This document shows, in pieces, positions 1 to 8,152 of a DNA stretch of 64,000 nucleotides (position 1 is its first letter; each line of letters begins with the position of its first letter). Location of the stretch: the NCBI RefSeq assembly GCF_013114545.1, contig NZ_VTXI01000018.1, positions 1-64,000 of the forward strand, read 5' to 3'. Position numbers and translations under genes: made by a program. The DNA is from Vibrio sp. RE86. GTDB taxonomy: Bacteria; Pseudomonadota; Gammaproteobacteria; Enterobacterales; Vibrionaceae. Below the pieces are notes generated by a model. That model was given only the letters and a program-made list of their open reading frames with translations, did not search any database and was not told the DNA's origin.

Positions 1-147
1 TGAGTCTTGCGACTCGTTGGTCACTTCGTTTCATTGAAACCTAATTTGATACCGAAGTATCTAATTGGATTATCATCAACGAGTGCCCACACAGATTGAT
101 AGGTCTATATTTTTAAAGAACTTCGTTTTGGGCTTTACTCAAAACGG
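1..147 (-). other. rRNA operon leader (5' external spacer of 16S rRNA)
   Basis: Read on the minus strand, this is the transcribed leader of an rRNA operon whose 16S gene lies beyond position 1. It contains a boxA-like GTTCTTTAA (112-121) followed by CAATCTGTGTGGGCACTCG, the block found upstream of gammaproteobacterial 16S genes. A GATAC-TTCG-GTATC hairpin (48-61) and a GAGTC-GCAA-GACTC hairpin near the left edge follow. An rRNA operon downstream of clpB matches E. coli rrnG. The 16S gene itself is not visible. Confidence 0.85.
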
Positions 148-153
148 ACGGCC

Positions 154-210
154 ATTCTATCGAGATAACTCACAGTGTCAAACACTTTTTTCGTTATTTC
201 TTCGAAAGTT
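154..210 (-). promoter_or_regulatory. rrn P2 promoter
   Basis: On the minus strand there is a perfect -35 TTGACA (181-176) and a -10 TAGAAT (159-154) with a 16-bp spacer, the spacer typical of rRNA promoters. An A/T-rich UP-element-like tract lies just upstream (182-210). It is about 125 bp downstream of P1, the usual P1-P2 distance. Confidence 0.8.
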
Positions 211-278
211 AGTTACTAACTTTCACCGTCTCAATTGTCATTGCTAATTCGCTCGGTTTCCCGTGACAACGGAGGCGC

Positions 279-330
279 ATTATAGGGAGTTAGGATTGAA
301 GCGCAACCCCTATATTTCAAATAACTGCGC
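279..330 (-). promoter_or_regulatory. rrn P1 promoter
   Basis: On the minus strand there is a -35 TTGCGC (306-301), a 16-bp spacer and a perfect -10 TATAAT (284-279), followed by a GCGCC discriminator as in stringently controlled rrn P1 promoters. A/T-rich sequence upstream could serve as an UP element. FIS sites are expected further upstream but I could not define them. Confidence 0.8.
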
Positions 331-374
331 TTTTTGATTTGTTCGCTCACCAAACAACCAATAAGGGTAAAATT

Positions 375-403
375 AAAACAAAAGAGGCCAAATAGGCCCC
401 TTT
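375..403 (-). terminator. clpB terminator
   Basis: The hairpin AAAGGGGCC-TATTT-GGCCTCTTT on the minus strand (403-381) is followed by a T-rich stretch. It lies between the clpB stop and rrn P1, so it insulates the rRNA promoter from clpB read-through. Confidence 0.75.
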
Positions 404-426
404 ATCTTATTCCTTAACATCGAATT

Positions 427-3000
427 TTATTGATGCGCAATAATCTGGTCGTTGTTAACCAACAGTTTTACGGGTTTATTCGGTACAACTTTGCCAGCCA
501 ATATCGCTTTCGCTAACGGGTTCTCAACACTTTGCTGGATCGCTCTTTTCAATGGTCGTGCACCATACACTGGGTCAAAGCCAACTTGCGAGATTAAATC
601 GAGTGCTTTATCTGAAACCTCTAGGGAGTATCCCTTCTCTTCCATACGTTTTGAAAGTCGGTTCAGTTGAATAGAAGCGATAGACTTGATGTGAGTTTGT
701 CCGAGCGGGTGGAATACCACACTTTCATCAACTCGATTCAAAAACTCCGGTCGGAAATGCTTGCCGACAACTTCCATTACTTGTTCTTTCATTCCTTGAT
801 AGTCAAGTGTCGAGAAATTCTCTTGAATACGGGCAGACCCTAAGTTTGATGTCATGATGACTACTGTATTACGAAAGTCGACCGTTCTACCTTGACCATC
901 TGTCAATCGACCATCATCGAGCACTTGTAGCAATATATTGAACACGTCTGGGTGAGCTTTCTCTACTTCATCAAGCAGAATCACAGTATAAGGTTTACGT
1001 CTGACCGCTTCAGTTAAGTAACCACCTTCTTCGTAGCCAACATAACCAGGAGGCGCACCCACTAATCGCGCTACAGAATGTTTCTCCATAAACTCAGACA
1101 TGTCGATACGAACCATCGCGTCTTCACTATCGAACATGAAGGTCGCCAGCGTTTTACAAAGCTCTGTCTTCCCAACACCTGTTGGGCCTAAGAATAGGAA
1201 TGACCCAATCGGTTGATTCGGATCCGATAAACCAGCTCGACTTCGACGAATCGCATTTGCAACAACTTCAACCGCTTCAGTCTGCCCAATTACCCGCTTG
1301 TGCAGAACCTCTTCCATTCGCAGCAGTTTTTCTTTTTCAGCTTCAAGCATTTTTGACACTGGGATGCCCGTTTGCTTAGACAGCACATCGGCGATTTCAT
1401 TATCAGTCACCTTGTTGCGCAGCAGTGTCATCTCCTGCATTTCCGCTTGAGTCGCGAGGTCGAGCTGCTTCTCCAATTCTGGAATACGGCCATATTGCAG
1501 TTCAGACATTCGGTTAAGATCACCTGCACGTCGCGCAAACTCCATATCCATTCTGGCCTGCTCTAACTCTCCCTTAATATGCTGAGTACCAGAGAGTGCG
1601 GCTTTTTCAGCATTCCAAACTTCATCTAGCTCTGCAAAAGCGCGCTCTTTTTCCACTAACTCTTCATTTAGGATCGTAAGACGCTTTTCACTCGCTTCAT
1701 CATGCTCGTTCGTTAATGCCTGCTGCTCAATTTTCAGCTGGATGATTTTACGCTCAAGCTTATCTAAGGACTCTGGCTTAGAGTCAATCTGCATGCGAAT
1801 ACTTGAAGCCGCTTCATCAATCAAATCAATGGCTTTATCTGGTAGCTGACGGTCAGACACGTAGCGGTGCGATAAACTTGCCGCAGCCACAATAGCTGGA
1901 TCGGTAATTTCCACGTGATGGTGTAATTCGTATCGCTCTTTTAGCCCACGTAAAATAGCGACGGTGTCTTCCACGCTTGGTTCATCGACAATGACTTTTT
2001 GGAATCGGCGCTCCAGTGCCGGATCTTTTTCTATATATTGGCGGTATTCATCTAATGTTGTTGCACCAACGCAATGAAGCTCACCACGAGCCAATGCAGG
2101 TTTTAGCATATTACCGGCATCCATTGAGCCTTCACCTTTACCGGCGCCAACCATCGTATGTATTTCATCGATGAATAGAATGACGTTGCCTTCTTCTTTA
2201 GATAACTCATTCAATACCGATTTCAATCGCTCTTCAAATTCACCACGATACTTAGCACCTGCCACCAGCGCACCCATATCTAATGAAAGTACTCGACGAC
2301 CGCGCAACCCTTCTGGCACTTCATTGTTTATAATGCGTTGAGCTAAGCCTTCAACAATCGCGGTTTTACCCACACCAGGTTCACCGATAATGACAGGGTT
2401 ATTTTTGGTACGACGCTGCAGCACTTGAATTGTTCGTCGAATTTCGTCGTCGCGACCAATTACAGGGTCAAGCTTGCCCTGCTCTGCACGTTCGGTCAGG
2501 TCGATAGTAAATTTCTCTAGTGCTTGGCGCAGCTCTTCGGCATTAGGATCATCAATTTTTTGCCCGCCACGAACTTTATCAATCGCTTCAGTCACTTTAG
2601 CTTCTGTTAGGCCTAACTCTTTTAGAAGCGAACCTAATGCCCCTCTATCTTCTAGAGCAGCTAAGAGAAATACTTCAGAAGAGATATAGGAGTCTTGACG
2701 TTTTTGAGCCACTTTATCGCACAGGTTAAACATCGTGCCCATTGCGCTTGAGAGCTGAACATCACCACCAATACCACTGACTTTAGGCAAACGATCTAGA
2801 ATTTCGCTAAGTTTAGAGCGCAAATGCGTGATATCGACATTCAACATGGTCAATAACGGACGTATTGGGCTGCCGTTTTGATCCATTAATGCCACCATTA
2901 GGTGCACTGGTTCTATATATTGATGATCGCGCCCTAACGCGAGTGATTGAGCGTCAGATATAGCGATTTGGAATTTGCTAGTAAATCTGTCAAGACGCAT
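427..3000 (-). CDS. clpB: ATP-dependent disaggregase chaperone ClpB
   Basis: ClpB is a cytoplasmic hexameric AAA+ disaggregase that works with DnaK/DnaJ/GrpE to rescue heat-aggregated proteins. The 857-residue length is that of the E. coli protein. The order is an N-terminal Clp repeat domain (1-145), a first AAA+ module with Walker A GEPGVGKT (206-213), a coiled-coil M domain rich in Glu/Lys/Gln (about 400-530), and a second AAA+ module with GPTGVGKT and the GYVGYEEGG pore loop. It follows pgeF on the same strand but has its own heat-shock-type promoter at 3048-3076. The start is preceded by a purine-rich GAGGTAGGAAGG tract. Confidence 0.98.
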   Translation of the reverse strand: MRLDRFTSKFQIAISDAQSLALGRDHQYIEPVHLMVALMDQNGSPIRPLLTMLNVDITHLRSKLSEILDRLPKVSGIGGDVQLSSAMGTMFNLCDKVAQKRQDSYISSEVFLLAALEDRGALGSLLKELGLTEAKVTEAIDKVRGGQKIDDPNAEELRQALEKFTIDLTERAEQGKLDPVIGRDDEIRRTIQVLQRRTKNNPVIIGEPGVGKTAIVEGLAQRIINNEVPEGLRGRRVLSLDMGALVAGAKYRGEFEERLKSVLNELSKEEGNVILFIDEIHTMVGAGKGEGSMDAGNMLKPALARGELHCVGATTLDEYRQYIEKDPALERRFQKVIVDEPSVEDTVAILRGLKERYELHHHVEITDPAIVAAASLSHRYVSDRQLPDKAIDLIDEAASSIRMQIDSKPESLDKLERKIIQLKIEQQALTNEHDEASEKRLTILNEELVEKERAFAELDEVWNAEKAALSGTQHIKGELEQARMDMEFARRAGDLNRMSELQYGRIPELEKQLDLATQAEMQEMTLLRNKVTDNEIADVLSKQTGIPVSKMLEAEKEKLLRMEEVLHKRVIGQTEAVEVVANAIRRSRAGLSDPNQPIGSFLFLGPTGVGKTELCKTLATFMFDSEDAMVRIDMSEFMEKHSVARLVGAPPGYVGYEEGGYLTEAVRRKPYTVILLDEVEKAHPDVFNILLQVLDDGRLTDGQGRTVDFRNTVVIMTSNLGSARIQENFSTLDYQGMKEQVMEVVGKHFRPEFLNRVDESVVFHPLGQTHIKSIASIQLNRLSKRMEEKGYSLEVSDKALDLISQVGFDPVYGARPLKRAIQQSVENPLAKAILAGKVVPNKPVKLLVNNDQIIAHQ

Positions 3001-3047
3001 ACCTACCTTCCTACCTCAACTGAGAAAATATAATTAATCAGTATGAA

Positions 3048-3076
3048 AGATGGATACGCAGAGGGAGATTTTCAAG
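3048..3076 (-). promoter_or_regulatory. Sigma-32 (heat-shock) promoter of clpB
   Basis: The minus strand carries CTTGAAA (3076-3070), a 15-bp spacer and TCCATCT (3054-3048), close to the RpoH consensus CTTGAAA-N13-17-CCCATNT. The predicted start would give a leader of about 40 nt before clpB. Confidence 0.75.
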
Positions 3077-3111
3077 GGGATAAGGTTGGATTCTATTATG
3101 AAAATAGATGA

Positions 3112-3840
3112 TCAGTTTTCAATCCAAATAAAAGTTGCCTGTCGGCCAGTGATACCGTCTCGGCGATAGGAGTAGAACCTTTCAGCATCTTCGTATGTAC
3201 ATAGATTGCTGTAATAGACTTGTGTCACGCCACATCTCGCAAGACGCTGAGTAACGAGCAAGTTCATGTCCGCTAGCCATTTGCCTTGCTGCTCTCTCGG
3301 TTTAAAAGCATCAATAGCTTGAGGCACTATCGAGGTAAAAGCAGAGACAACATCTTCACCTACCTCAAAAGCATCAAACCCAATGGCAGGGCCAATCCAA
3401 GCCATGACTTCGCTGTCGAATTTCTCTACCGCATTTTCAACAATACCATTAGCTAGGCCGCGCCAGCCTGCATGAACAGCGGCCACTTGAGTACCCTGAG
3501 TATTCGTTAGTAGCACAGGTAAGCAATCCGCCGTCATAGCAGAGCAAACAACACCTGACGCGGCAGTAAACGCGCCATCAGCATCAAGCACCTCTATCGT
3601 TGGTGCATCAACTTGAGCAACAACATTAGAGTGTGTTTGGTTAAGCCAAATAGGCGCTTCAGGCATATCTGCATATTCTTGAAGCAATAAACGGTTCTGT
3701 TGCACGGATTGAACATCATCCCCAACATGAGTACCAAGGTTAAGCCCTTGATAGACACCTTGCGAAACACCACCACAACGAGTCGAGGCAAACGCTTTTA
3801 CTCGGTTAGGTGCTGGCCAGTTAGGGATAATGATTTCCAT
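3112..3840 (-). CDS. pgeF: Peptidoglycan editing factor PgeF (YfiH, multicopper-oxidase-like fold)
   Basis: This 242-residue protein belongs to the YfiH/DUF152 (Cu-oxidase_4) family. E. coli PgeF is known to keep non-canonical amino acids out of peptidoglycan, and relatives act on purine nucleosides. The predicted metal ligands are present: H70 in NQTHSN, C106 in TADCLP and H123 in HAGWRG, each one residue off the E. coli positions. It starts 2 bp after the rluD stop, so the two are almost certainly co-transcribed, as in E. coli rluD-pgeF. Family assignment is firm; physiological role is by homology. Confidence 0.93.
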   Translation of the reverse strand: MEIIIPNWPAPNRVKAFASTRCGGVSQGVYQGLNLGTHVGDDVQSVQQNRLLLQEYADMPEAPIWLNQTHSNVVAQVDAPTIEVLDADGAFTAASGVVCSAMTADCLPVLLTNTQGTQVAAVHAGWRGLANGIVENAVEKFDSEVMAWIGPAIGFDAFEVGEDVVSAFTSIVPQAIDAFKPREQQGKWLADMNLLVTQRLARCGVTQVYYSNLCTYEDAERFYSYRRDGITGRQATFIWIEN

Positions 3841-3842
3841 AC

Positions 3843-4823
3843 TTAAAACTCGTCTTTTAAGCCGTGCTCTTGCGTATCTTGACGAAGTGCTTCTGCCATT
3901 TCGACCATATCATCTGGCACAGGAGCATGAAACTCTACGTCTTCACCTGTAATAGGATGCTCAAATTTCAGCATAACGGCATGCAACGCTTGGCGATCAA
4001 AGCTACGAATATGGTTCGCTAGCTCTTCTGATGCGCCACTAGGGATACGAGCACGGCCGCCGTAAGCAGTGTCACCTAATAGCGGGTGCTGCAAGTAAGA
4101 CATGTGAACACGGATTTGGTGAGTACGACCCGTTTCTAGACGCAGACGGATACGTGTATGTTCGCGGAAATGCTCTGCTACTCGGTAGTGCGTAATCGCT
4201 GGTTTACCCATTGGACTAACAGCCATGAGAGTACGCTTAGTCGAATGACGACCGATTGGTTGTTCTACTCGACCACCAGCCGTCATACGACCAATAGCGA
4301 TAGCTTCATACTCACGTATAAAGTTACGTTTCTTCTGTAGAGCACGAACTAAGCGCGTCTGTGCCGGTACTGTTTTCGCTACCACCATAAGGCCTGTCGT
4401 GTCTTTATCTAGGCGGTGAACGATACCTGCACGCGGTACTTCAGCGATATTTGGATAATGATGAAGCAGTGCATTAAGCACGGTACCATCTGGAGTACCC
4501 GCACCTGGGTGGACAACAAAACCACGTGGTTTATTGATCACCAAGAGATCGTCATCTTCATAAACGATATCTAAAGGAATATCTTGTGCTTCCCAGCGTT
4601 CTTCATCTTCAAGTTCCGCTTGCAGGATGATTTCTTCACCGCCCATAACCTTGATACGAGGTTTAGTAACAACTTCGCCATCTACTTGGATTTTGCCGCC
4701 AAGAAGCCACTCTTTAATACGAGAACGAGAGAAATCGGTAAAGAGTTCAGCAACAGCTTGGTCTAAACGTTGACCTAACTGGCTGCTTTTTACTGTGTCT
4801 GTTAATGTGATCTGCTGAGCCAT
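3843..4823 (-). CDS. rluD: 23S rRNA pseudouridine(1911/1915/1917) synthase RluD
   Basis: RluD makes three pseudouridines in helix 69 of 23S rRNA. The 326-residue protein has an N-terminal S4 RNA-binding domain (about 18-80) and the RluA-family catalytic core. The motif HRLDKDTTGL holds catalytic D139, the same number as in E. coli. It is divergent from bamD across a 134-bp gap and leads the rluD-pgeF pair. Nothing is unusual in length or motif. Confidence 0.97.
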   Translation of the reverse strand: MAQQITLTDTVKSSQLGQRLDQAVAELFTDFSRSRIKEWLLGGKIQVDGEVVTKPRIKVMGGEEIILQAELEDEERWEAQDIPLDIVYEDDDLLVINKPRGFVVHPGAGTPDGTVLNALLHHYPNIAEVPRAGIVHRLDKDTTGLMVVAKTVPAQTRLVRALQKKRNFIREYEAIAIGRMTAGGRVEQPIGRHSTKRTLMAVSPMGKPAITHYRVAEHFREHTRIRLRLETGRTHQIRVHMSYLQHPLLGDTAYGGRARIPSGASEELANHIRSFDRQALHAVMLKFEHPITGEDVEFHAPVPDDMVEMAEALRQDTQEHGLKDEF

Positions 4824-4957
4824 ATCGAACTTTTTTAAAAACAGTGAGACTAATTGTCACTACTGTGGAAAAATATACTATTGAACATTGTATCTGTTAC
4901 TGATTAGAAAGTAACGGCAGCAACTGAAATATTTATCTCAAGGAATCGAATCCTGAC

Positions 4958-5683
4958 ATGAAAAAGCATACTTTATCTGGCTTGTTGGCATTATCCGTAC
5001 TGGTTGGCTGCTCAAGCAGCGAAGAAATTGTTCCAGACGTGCCACCATCTGAGCTCTACTCAGAAGCACAGGTATCGCTTCAAAGTGGTAACTGGTTAAC
5101 CGCAATCGAACGACTTGAAGCTCTGGATTCTCGCTATCCATTTGGTGCCTACTCAGAACAGGTACAGCTCGATCTTATTTATGCCTACTACAAAAATGAC
5201 GATTTGGCGCTGGGACTAGCTACGATTGAACGTTTCACTCGCTTAAACCCAACCCATGAGAAGCTTGATTGGGTTCTCTATATGCGAGGGTTAACGCATA
5301 TGGCGCAAGATCGTAACTTCATGCATGATATTTTCAACGTAGACCGTAGTGATCGAGATCCTGAACCCGTAAAAAAAGCATTCGCTGATTTCAAAAGGCT
5401 ATTGGAGCGCTATCCAACCAGCCCTTATGCAGAAGATGCGCAAAAACGTATGTACGCTCTAAAAAACCGATTAGCCGAATATGATTTGGCGACTGCGGAT
5501 TTCTATCTGCGTCGCGAAGCGTGGATTGCAGCGATCAACCGTACACAAGAGTTACAGAAAACCTACCCAGATACTGAAGCGGCACGTAAGTCTTTAGACA
5601 TTCAGCTTGAAGCTTACAAGCAACTCAATCTTGAAGATGCCATTCAGCGCACTGAGAAGATGATTGAACTAAACCCTCAGTAA
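4958..5683 (+). CDS. bamD: Outer membrane assembly lipoprotein BamD
   Basis: BamD is the essential lipoprotein of the BAM complex that inserts beta-barrel proteins in the outer membrane. The 241-residue protein starts with a lipoprotein signal ending in the lipobox LVGC, so C18 becomes the lipidated first residue. The rest is TPR-like, with alternating helices such as LYSEAQVSLQSGNWLTAIE and FADFKRLLERYPTSPYAEDA. It stands alone, divergent from rluD and followed by its own terminator. The length matches the family (about 245 residues). Confidence 0.97.
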   Translation: MKKHTLSGLLALSVLVGCSSSEEIVPDVPPSELYSEAQVSLQSGNWLTAIERLEALDSRYPFGAYSEQVQLDLIYAYYKNDDLALGLATIERFTRLNPTHEKLDWVLYMRGLTHMAQDRNFMHDIFNVDRSDRDPEPVKKAFADFKRLLERYPTSPYAEDAQKRMYALKNRLAEYDLATADFYLRREAWIAAINRTQELQKTYPDTEAARKSLDIQLEAYKQLNLEDAIQRTEKMIELNPQ

Positions 5684-5701
5684 CTTGTTACAACATAAGA
5701 T

Positions 5702-5731
5702 AAAACGCCTCATTACGTGAGGCGTTTTTTT
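5702..5731 (+). terminator. bamD terminator
   Basis: AAAACGCCTCA-TTACG-TGAGGCGTTTTTTT is a perfect 11-bp stem followed by a T-run, 18 bp after the bamD stop. Confidence 0.9.
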
Positions 5732-5797
5732 GTTGGGTAATTTTGCACCCGCTGGACTTTGTGACTACATTTTAATCATGTTGTTCAGAGGTGCTCT

Positions 5798-7237
5798 ATG
5801 CTGCGTTTTCTTCTCTTTCTTTCTCTCTTTTTGACTTGTGCTAGCCACGTTTGGGCGCTATCTCTTTCACCGCTAGAGAAAAAGCCCTACTTCGGTGATC
5901 TGCCTGAACTCGAAAAAAGAGGCGCCATTAGAATATTAGTCGCCGCTGATTTAGGTTTTTACTATGTCGAAGGGGGCAAACCCAAAGGTATATTGGCCGA
6001 ACTGTCCTATCATTTTGAAAAAGAACTCCGCCAGCGTTCATCGTATTTTAATTTGCAAGTCATCCCGGTTCATCGAGACGAACTGCTCCCATCATTAGAA
6101 AATGGGTTTGGAGACTTGGTCGTGGCAAACCTGACAATCACACCAGCAAGAACAATGAGTGTGGACTTCAGCAATCCTGTTCTGAGTAAAGTAAAAGAAC
6201 TAGTGGTTACCCATAAAGACTCCCCTCCTATCGAAAGCCTTGATCAACTCAGTGGTAAAGAACTGTGGGTTAGACCTAGCTCTAGTTACTTCGAAAGTTT
6301 ACAAAAGCTCAATCAACAGCTCGATCAAAAAGGATTGCCGCCAGTCATTATCCGCTTCGTTGAAGAGACACTTCAGGATATTGAGTTAGTCGAAATGGTC
6401 AATCAAGAGCACATTTCAGGAACAGTGCTTGATAGTCACAAAGCAGAATTGTGGTTAAAAGTTATGACCAATATCCAGCTCCACGACAATATTCCGTTAA
6501 GAGAAAACGGGCAGATAGCTTGGGCGATGCGAAAAGACAGCCCAAAACTAAAAGCCTATGTTAACCAGTACCTGAAAAATTACCGATCGGGGACATTACT
6601 CGGCAATGTTATCTACGGTAAGTACCTCAACAGCACAACTTGGCTGCAGAGAGTATTGAACCCCAAGCAGGTCAATAAACTCGAAGCATTAACGCCGATA
6701 TTTGAACAATATTCTGATCAATATGAATTCGACTCGTTGATGATCTCGGCACAAGGGTTTCAAGAGTCGGGATTAGATCAAAGTAAAGTTTCGCATAAAG
6801 GGGCGGTTGGGGTTATGCAAGTTTTGCCAAGTACCGCCAAAGACCCCAACGTTAATATTCCCGACATATATGAAGTAGAGAACAATATTCATGCTGGGGT
6901 GAAATACATGCGTTTTATCAAAGATCGTTATTTCAGTGATGAGAATATCTTGCCTGAAGATCAGGTCTATTTTGCTCTCGCCGCGTACAATGCAGGTCCA
7001 GCCAATATTCGCAAGATGAGACGGATTGCAGAAAAAAATGGCTACGATCCAAATCGTTGGTTTCGAAATGTAGAAATCATTACGAGAAGAAATATTGGTA
7101 GAGAGCCTGTCCACTATGTATCAAACATCAATCGTTACTTTGTCATTTACAAGCAACTCGATGCGCTAAAACAAACCCGAGAACAGCAAACATCGAAAAA
7201 CAGCCCAGTAAAGTTAACTTCCGGCATTGAAGATTAA
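5798..7237 (+). CDS. MltF-like lytic transglycosylase with N-terminal solute-binding domain
   Basis: This 479-residue protein has a signal peptide (cleaved near residue 20, after VWA), a type-3 solute-binding domain (about 40-275) and a C-terminal SLT lysozyme-like domain (about 300-470). The motif GFQESGLD carries the predicted catalytic E323, followed by GVMQVLP and AAYNAGP, all hallmarks of family 1 lytic transglycosylases, which cleave peptidoglycan to 1,6-anhydro-MurNAc products. The architecture is that of E. coli MltF, in which the binding domain senses cell-wall fragments. It may be a paralogue rather than the orthologue, so no symbol is given. It is monocistronic, between the bamD terminator and raiA. 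Confidence 0.85.
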   Translation: MLRFLLFLSLFLTCASHVWALSLSPLEKKPYFGDLPELEKRGAIRILVAADLGFYYVEGGKPKGILAELSYHFEKELRQRSSYFNLQVIPVHRDELLPSLENGFGDLVVANLTITPARTMSVDFSNPVLSKVKELVVTHKDSPPIESLDQLSGKELWVRPSSSYFESLQKLNQQLDQKGLPPVIIRFVEETLQDIELVEMVNQEHISGTVLDSHKAELWLKVMTNIQLHDNIPLRENGQIAWAMRKDSPKLKAYVNQYLKNYRSGTLLGNVIYGKYLNSTTWLQRVLNPKQVNKLEALTPIFEQYSDQYEFDSLMISAQGFQESGLDQSKVSHKGAVGVMQVLPSTAKDPNVNIPDIYEVENNIHAGVKYMRFIKDRYFSDENILPEDQVYFALAAYNAGPANIRKMRRIAEKNGYDPNRWFRNVEIITRRNIGREPVHYVSNINRYFVIYKQLDALKQTREQQTSKNSPVKLTSGIED

Positions 7238-7446
7238 TAAAACATATAGACTTTGAAGGTGAGAAATAAATCGCGAGAAGATTTGGAATTCAATTCACAT
7301 TTACGGGGTGTATAGATACTGACCATCTATTTTTATAAGGTCGTATAAGCCCCCTAAAAAGCAGTTGATTTTTAGTAAGTTACCTCTACCAATCTAATGA
7401 GTTTTTCTAGCGAGACAAGCTTTTTCTAGTGAAAATAGACACAAGA
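7238..7446. other. A/T-rich intergenic DNA upstream of raiA
   Basis: This is the first part of a 339-bp gap between the transglycosylase gene and raiA. I see no gene and no convincing terminator in it. The second part holds two CRP-like sites and a short upstream reading frame, listed separately. Confidence 0.5.
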
Positions 7447-7462
7447 TTTGAGATAGATCACG
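7447..7462 (+). promoter_or_regulatory. Candidate CRP site, distal, upstream of raiA
   Basis: TTTGA-N6-TCACG matches 8 of 10 positions of the CRP half sites TGTGA-N6-TCACA. It lies 49 bp upstream of a second, better site. Inference from pattern only. Confidence 0.4.
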
Positions 7463-7495
7463 TTTAAATTCGACCATAAAAACCACCCGCAATAA

Positions 7496-7511
7496 GGTGA
7501 TTTGGATCACA
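7496..7511 (+). promoter_or_regulatory. Candidate CRP site, proximal, upstream of raiA
   Basis: GGTGA-N6-TCACA matches 9 of 10 positions of the CRP consensus half sites. cAMP-CRP control of a ribosome hibernation factor would fit its induction when preferred carbon runs out. No footprint is implied. Confidence 0.5.
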
Positions 7512-7548
7512 TTATTTTACCATCAGATAAGTAATCTGGAGTTAACCC

Positions 7549-7599
7549 ATGAGGGAAGACACAGAGGAAAACATCTATGAAAGTAAACATCACTGGTAA
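7549..7599 (+). CDS. Possible 16-codon upstream reading frame overlapping the raiA start
   Basis: An ATG preceded by GGAG with 7-nt spacing opens a 16-codon frame (MREDTEENIYESKHHW) that ends 23 nt inside raiA in another frame. The ribosome binding site is at least as good as that of raiA, so the frame could be translated and couple to or compete with raiA initiation. There is no homology evidence, and it could be chance. Confidence 0.3.
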   Translation: MREDTEENIYESKHHW

Positions 7600-7903
7600 A
7601 AACATCGAAATCACCTCTGCAATCCGCACTCACATTGAGAGCAAATTTAAAAAGCTAGAAAAGTGGCAAGTAGACATTATTGGCTGTCAGGCAAGCTTCA
7701 GCGAGGAGCCGAACAAACAGAAGAAATTCGAAGCTGTCATTACGGTACCAAAAGGCCAACTTATCGCTTCAGCGACACACGAAGATTTATATGCTGCCGT
7801 TAACGAGGTAGAACAGAAACTAGAACGTCAGCTAAACAAGCTACGCCACAAGCCTGAAGCTCGCCGAGCAGAGAAACCAGAGCTTGAAGAAGAAGTAGAA
7901 TAA
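7577..7903 (+). CDS. raiA: Ribosome-associated inhibitor RaiA (YfiA/HPF family)
   Basis: RaiA binds the 30S subunit at the A and P sites during cold shock or stationary phase and blocks translation. The 108-residue protein has the beta-alpha-beta-beta-beta-alpha fold of the S30AE family, starting MKVNITGKNIEIT, with a basic second helix (KLERQLNKLRHK) and an acidic C-terminal tail (ELEEEVE). The tail separates RaiA from the shorter HPF of about 95 residues. Its place between bamD and pheA is the same as in E. coli. It is monocistronic with a strong terminator, and CRP-like sites lie upstream. Confidence 0.95.
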   Translation: MKVNITGKNIEITSAIRTHIESKFKKLEKWQVDIIGCQASFSEEPNKQKKFEAVITVPKGQLIASATHEDLYAAVNEVEQKLERQLNKLRHKPEARRAEKPELEEEVE

Positions 7904-7926
7904 AACTCAAATCGAGAAGGATTCAA

Positions 7927-7955
7927 AAAATAGCGCCAAACGGCGCTATTTTTTT
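7927..7955 (+). terminator. raiA terminator
   Basis: AAAATAGCGCC-AAAC-GGCGCTATTTTTTT is an 11-bp stem with a T-run, 23 bp after the stop of raiA. Confidence 0.9.
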
Positions 7956-8016
7956 GCTTGACGCTCCATACTCGGATGCTTATTGTGTTTAAAGATTCAC
8001 TACAAAGCCAATTGTT

Positions 8017-8064
8017 ATGCAAAACACCACTCTGTTCTTTTTTGACTTCTTTTTTCTCCACTAG
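8017..8064 (+). CDS. pheL: pheA leader peptide PheL
   Basis: This 15-codon frame encodes MQNTTLFFFDFFFLH, with six phenylalanines in two runs of three. It has the same layout as E. coli PheL. It sits between the raiA terminator and pheA and precedes a terminator that overlaps the pheA start region. The Phe codons make translation of the leader sensitive to charged tRNA-Phe. It is too short for routine gene calling. Confidence 0.92.
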   Translation: MQNTTLFFFDFFFLH

Positions 8065-8137
8065 GCTTGGAGGCTCTCTCGTTTTCGAAAGATAAGTCAA
8101 AAACGAACAGAAAGCCTCCCAAAGGGAGGCTTTTTTT
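8030..8137 (+). promoter_or_regulatory. Phe attenuator of pheA
   Basis: The Phe-codon segment (8030-8048) can pair with 8094-8111 over about 18 bp with one mismatch. GGAGGCT (8069-8075), with CGTTTT (8080-8085), can pair with AGCCTCC (8113-8119) and AAAACG (8100-8105) as an antiterminator. The terminator is AAAGCCTCCC-AAA-GGGAGGCTTTTTTT (8111-8137). Ribosome stalling on Phe codons would free the antiterminator, as in the classical pheA system. Confidence 0.88.
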
Positions 8138-8152
8138 ATGAGGAATACTAGG

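Noticed and set aside
65-247. 60-codon open frame on the plus strand at the left edge
   Set aside because: It lies antisense to the rrn leader and P2 promoter and has no ribosome binding site.
8138-8152. pheA start at 8138
   Set aside because: The codon abuts the attenuator T-run and lacks a ribosome binding site; 8153 has AGGA upstream.
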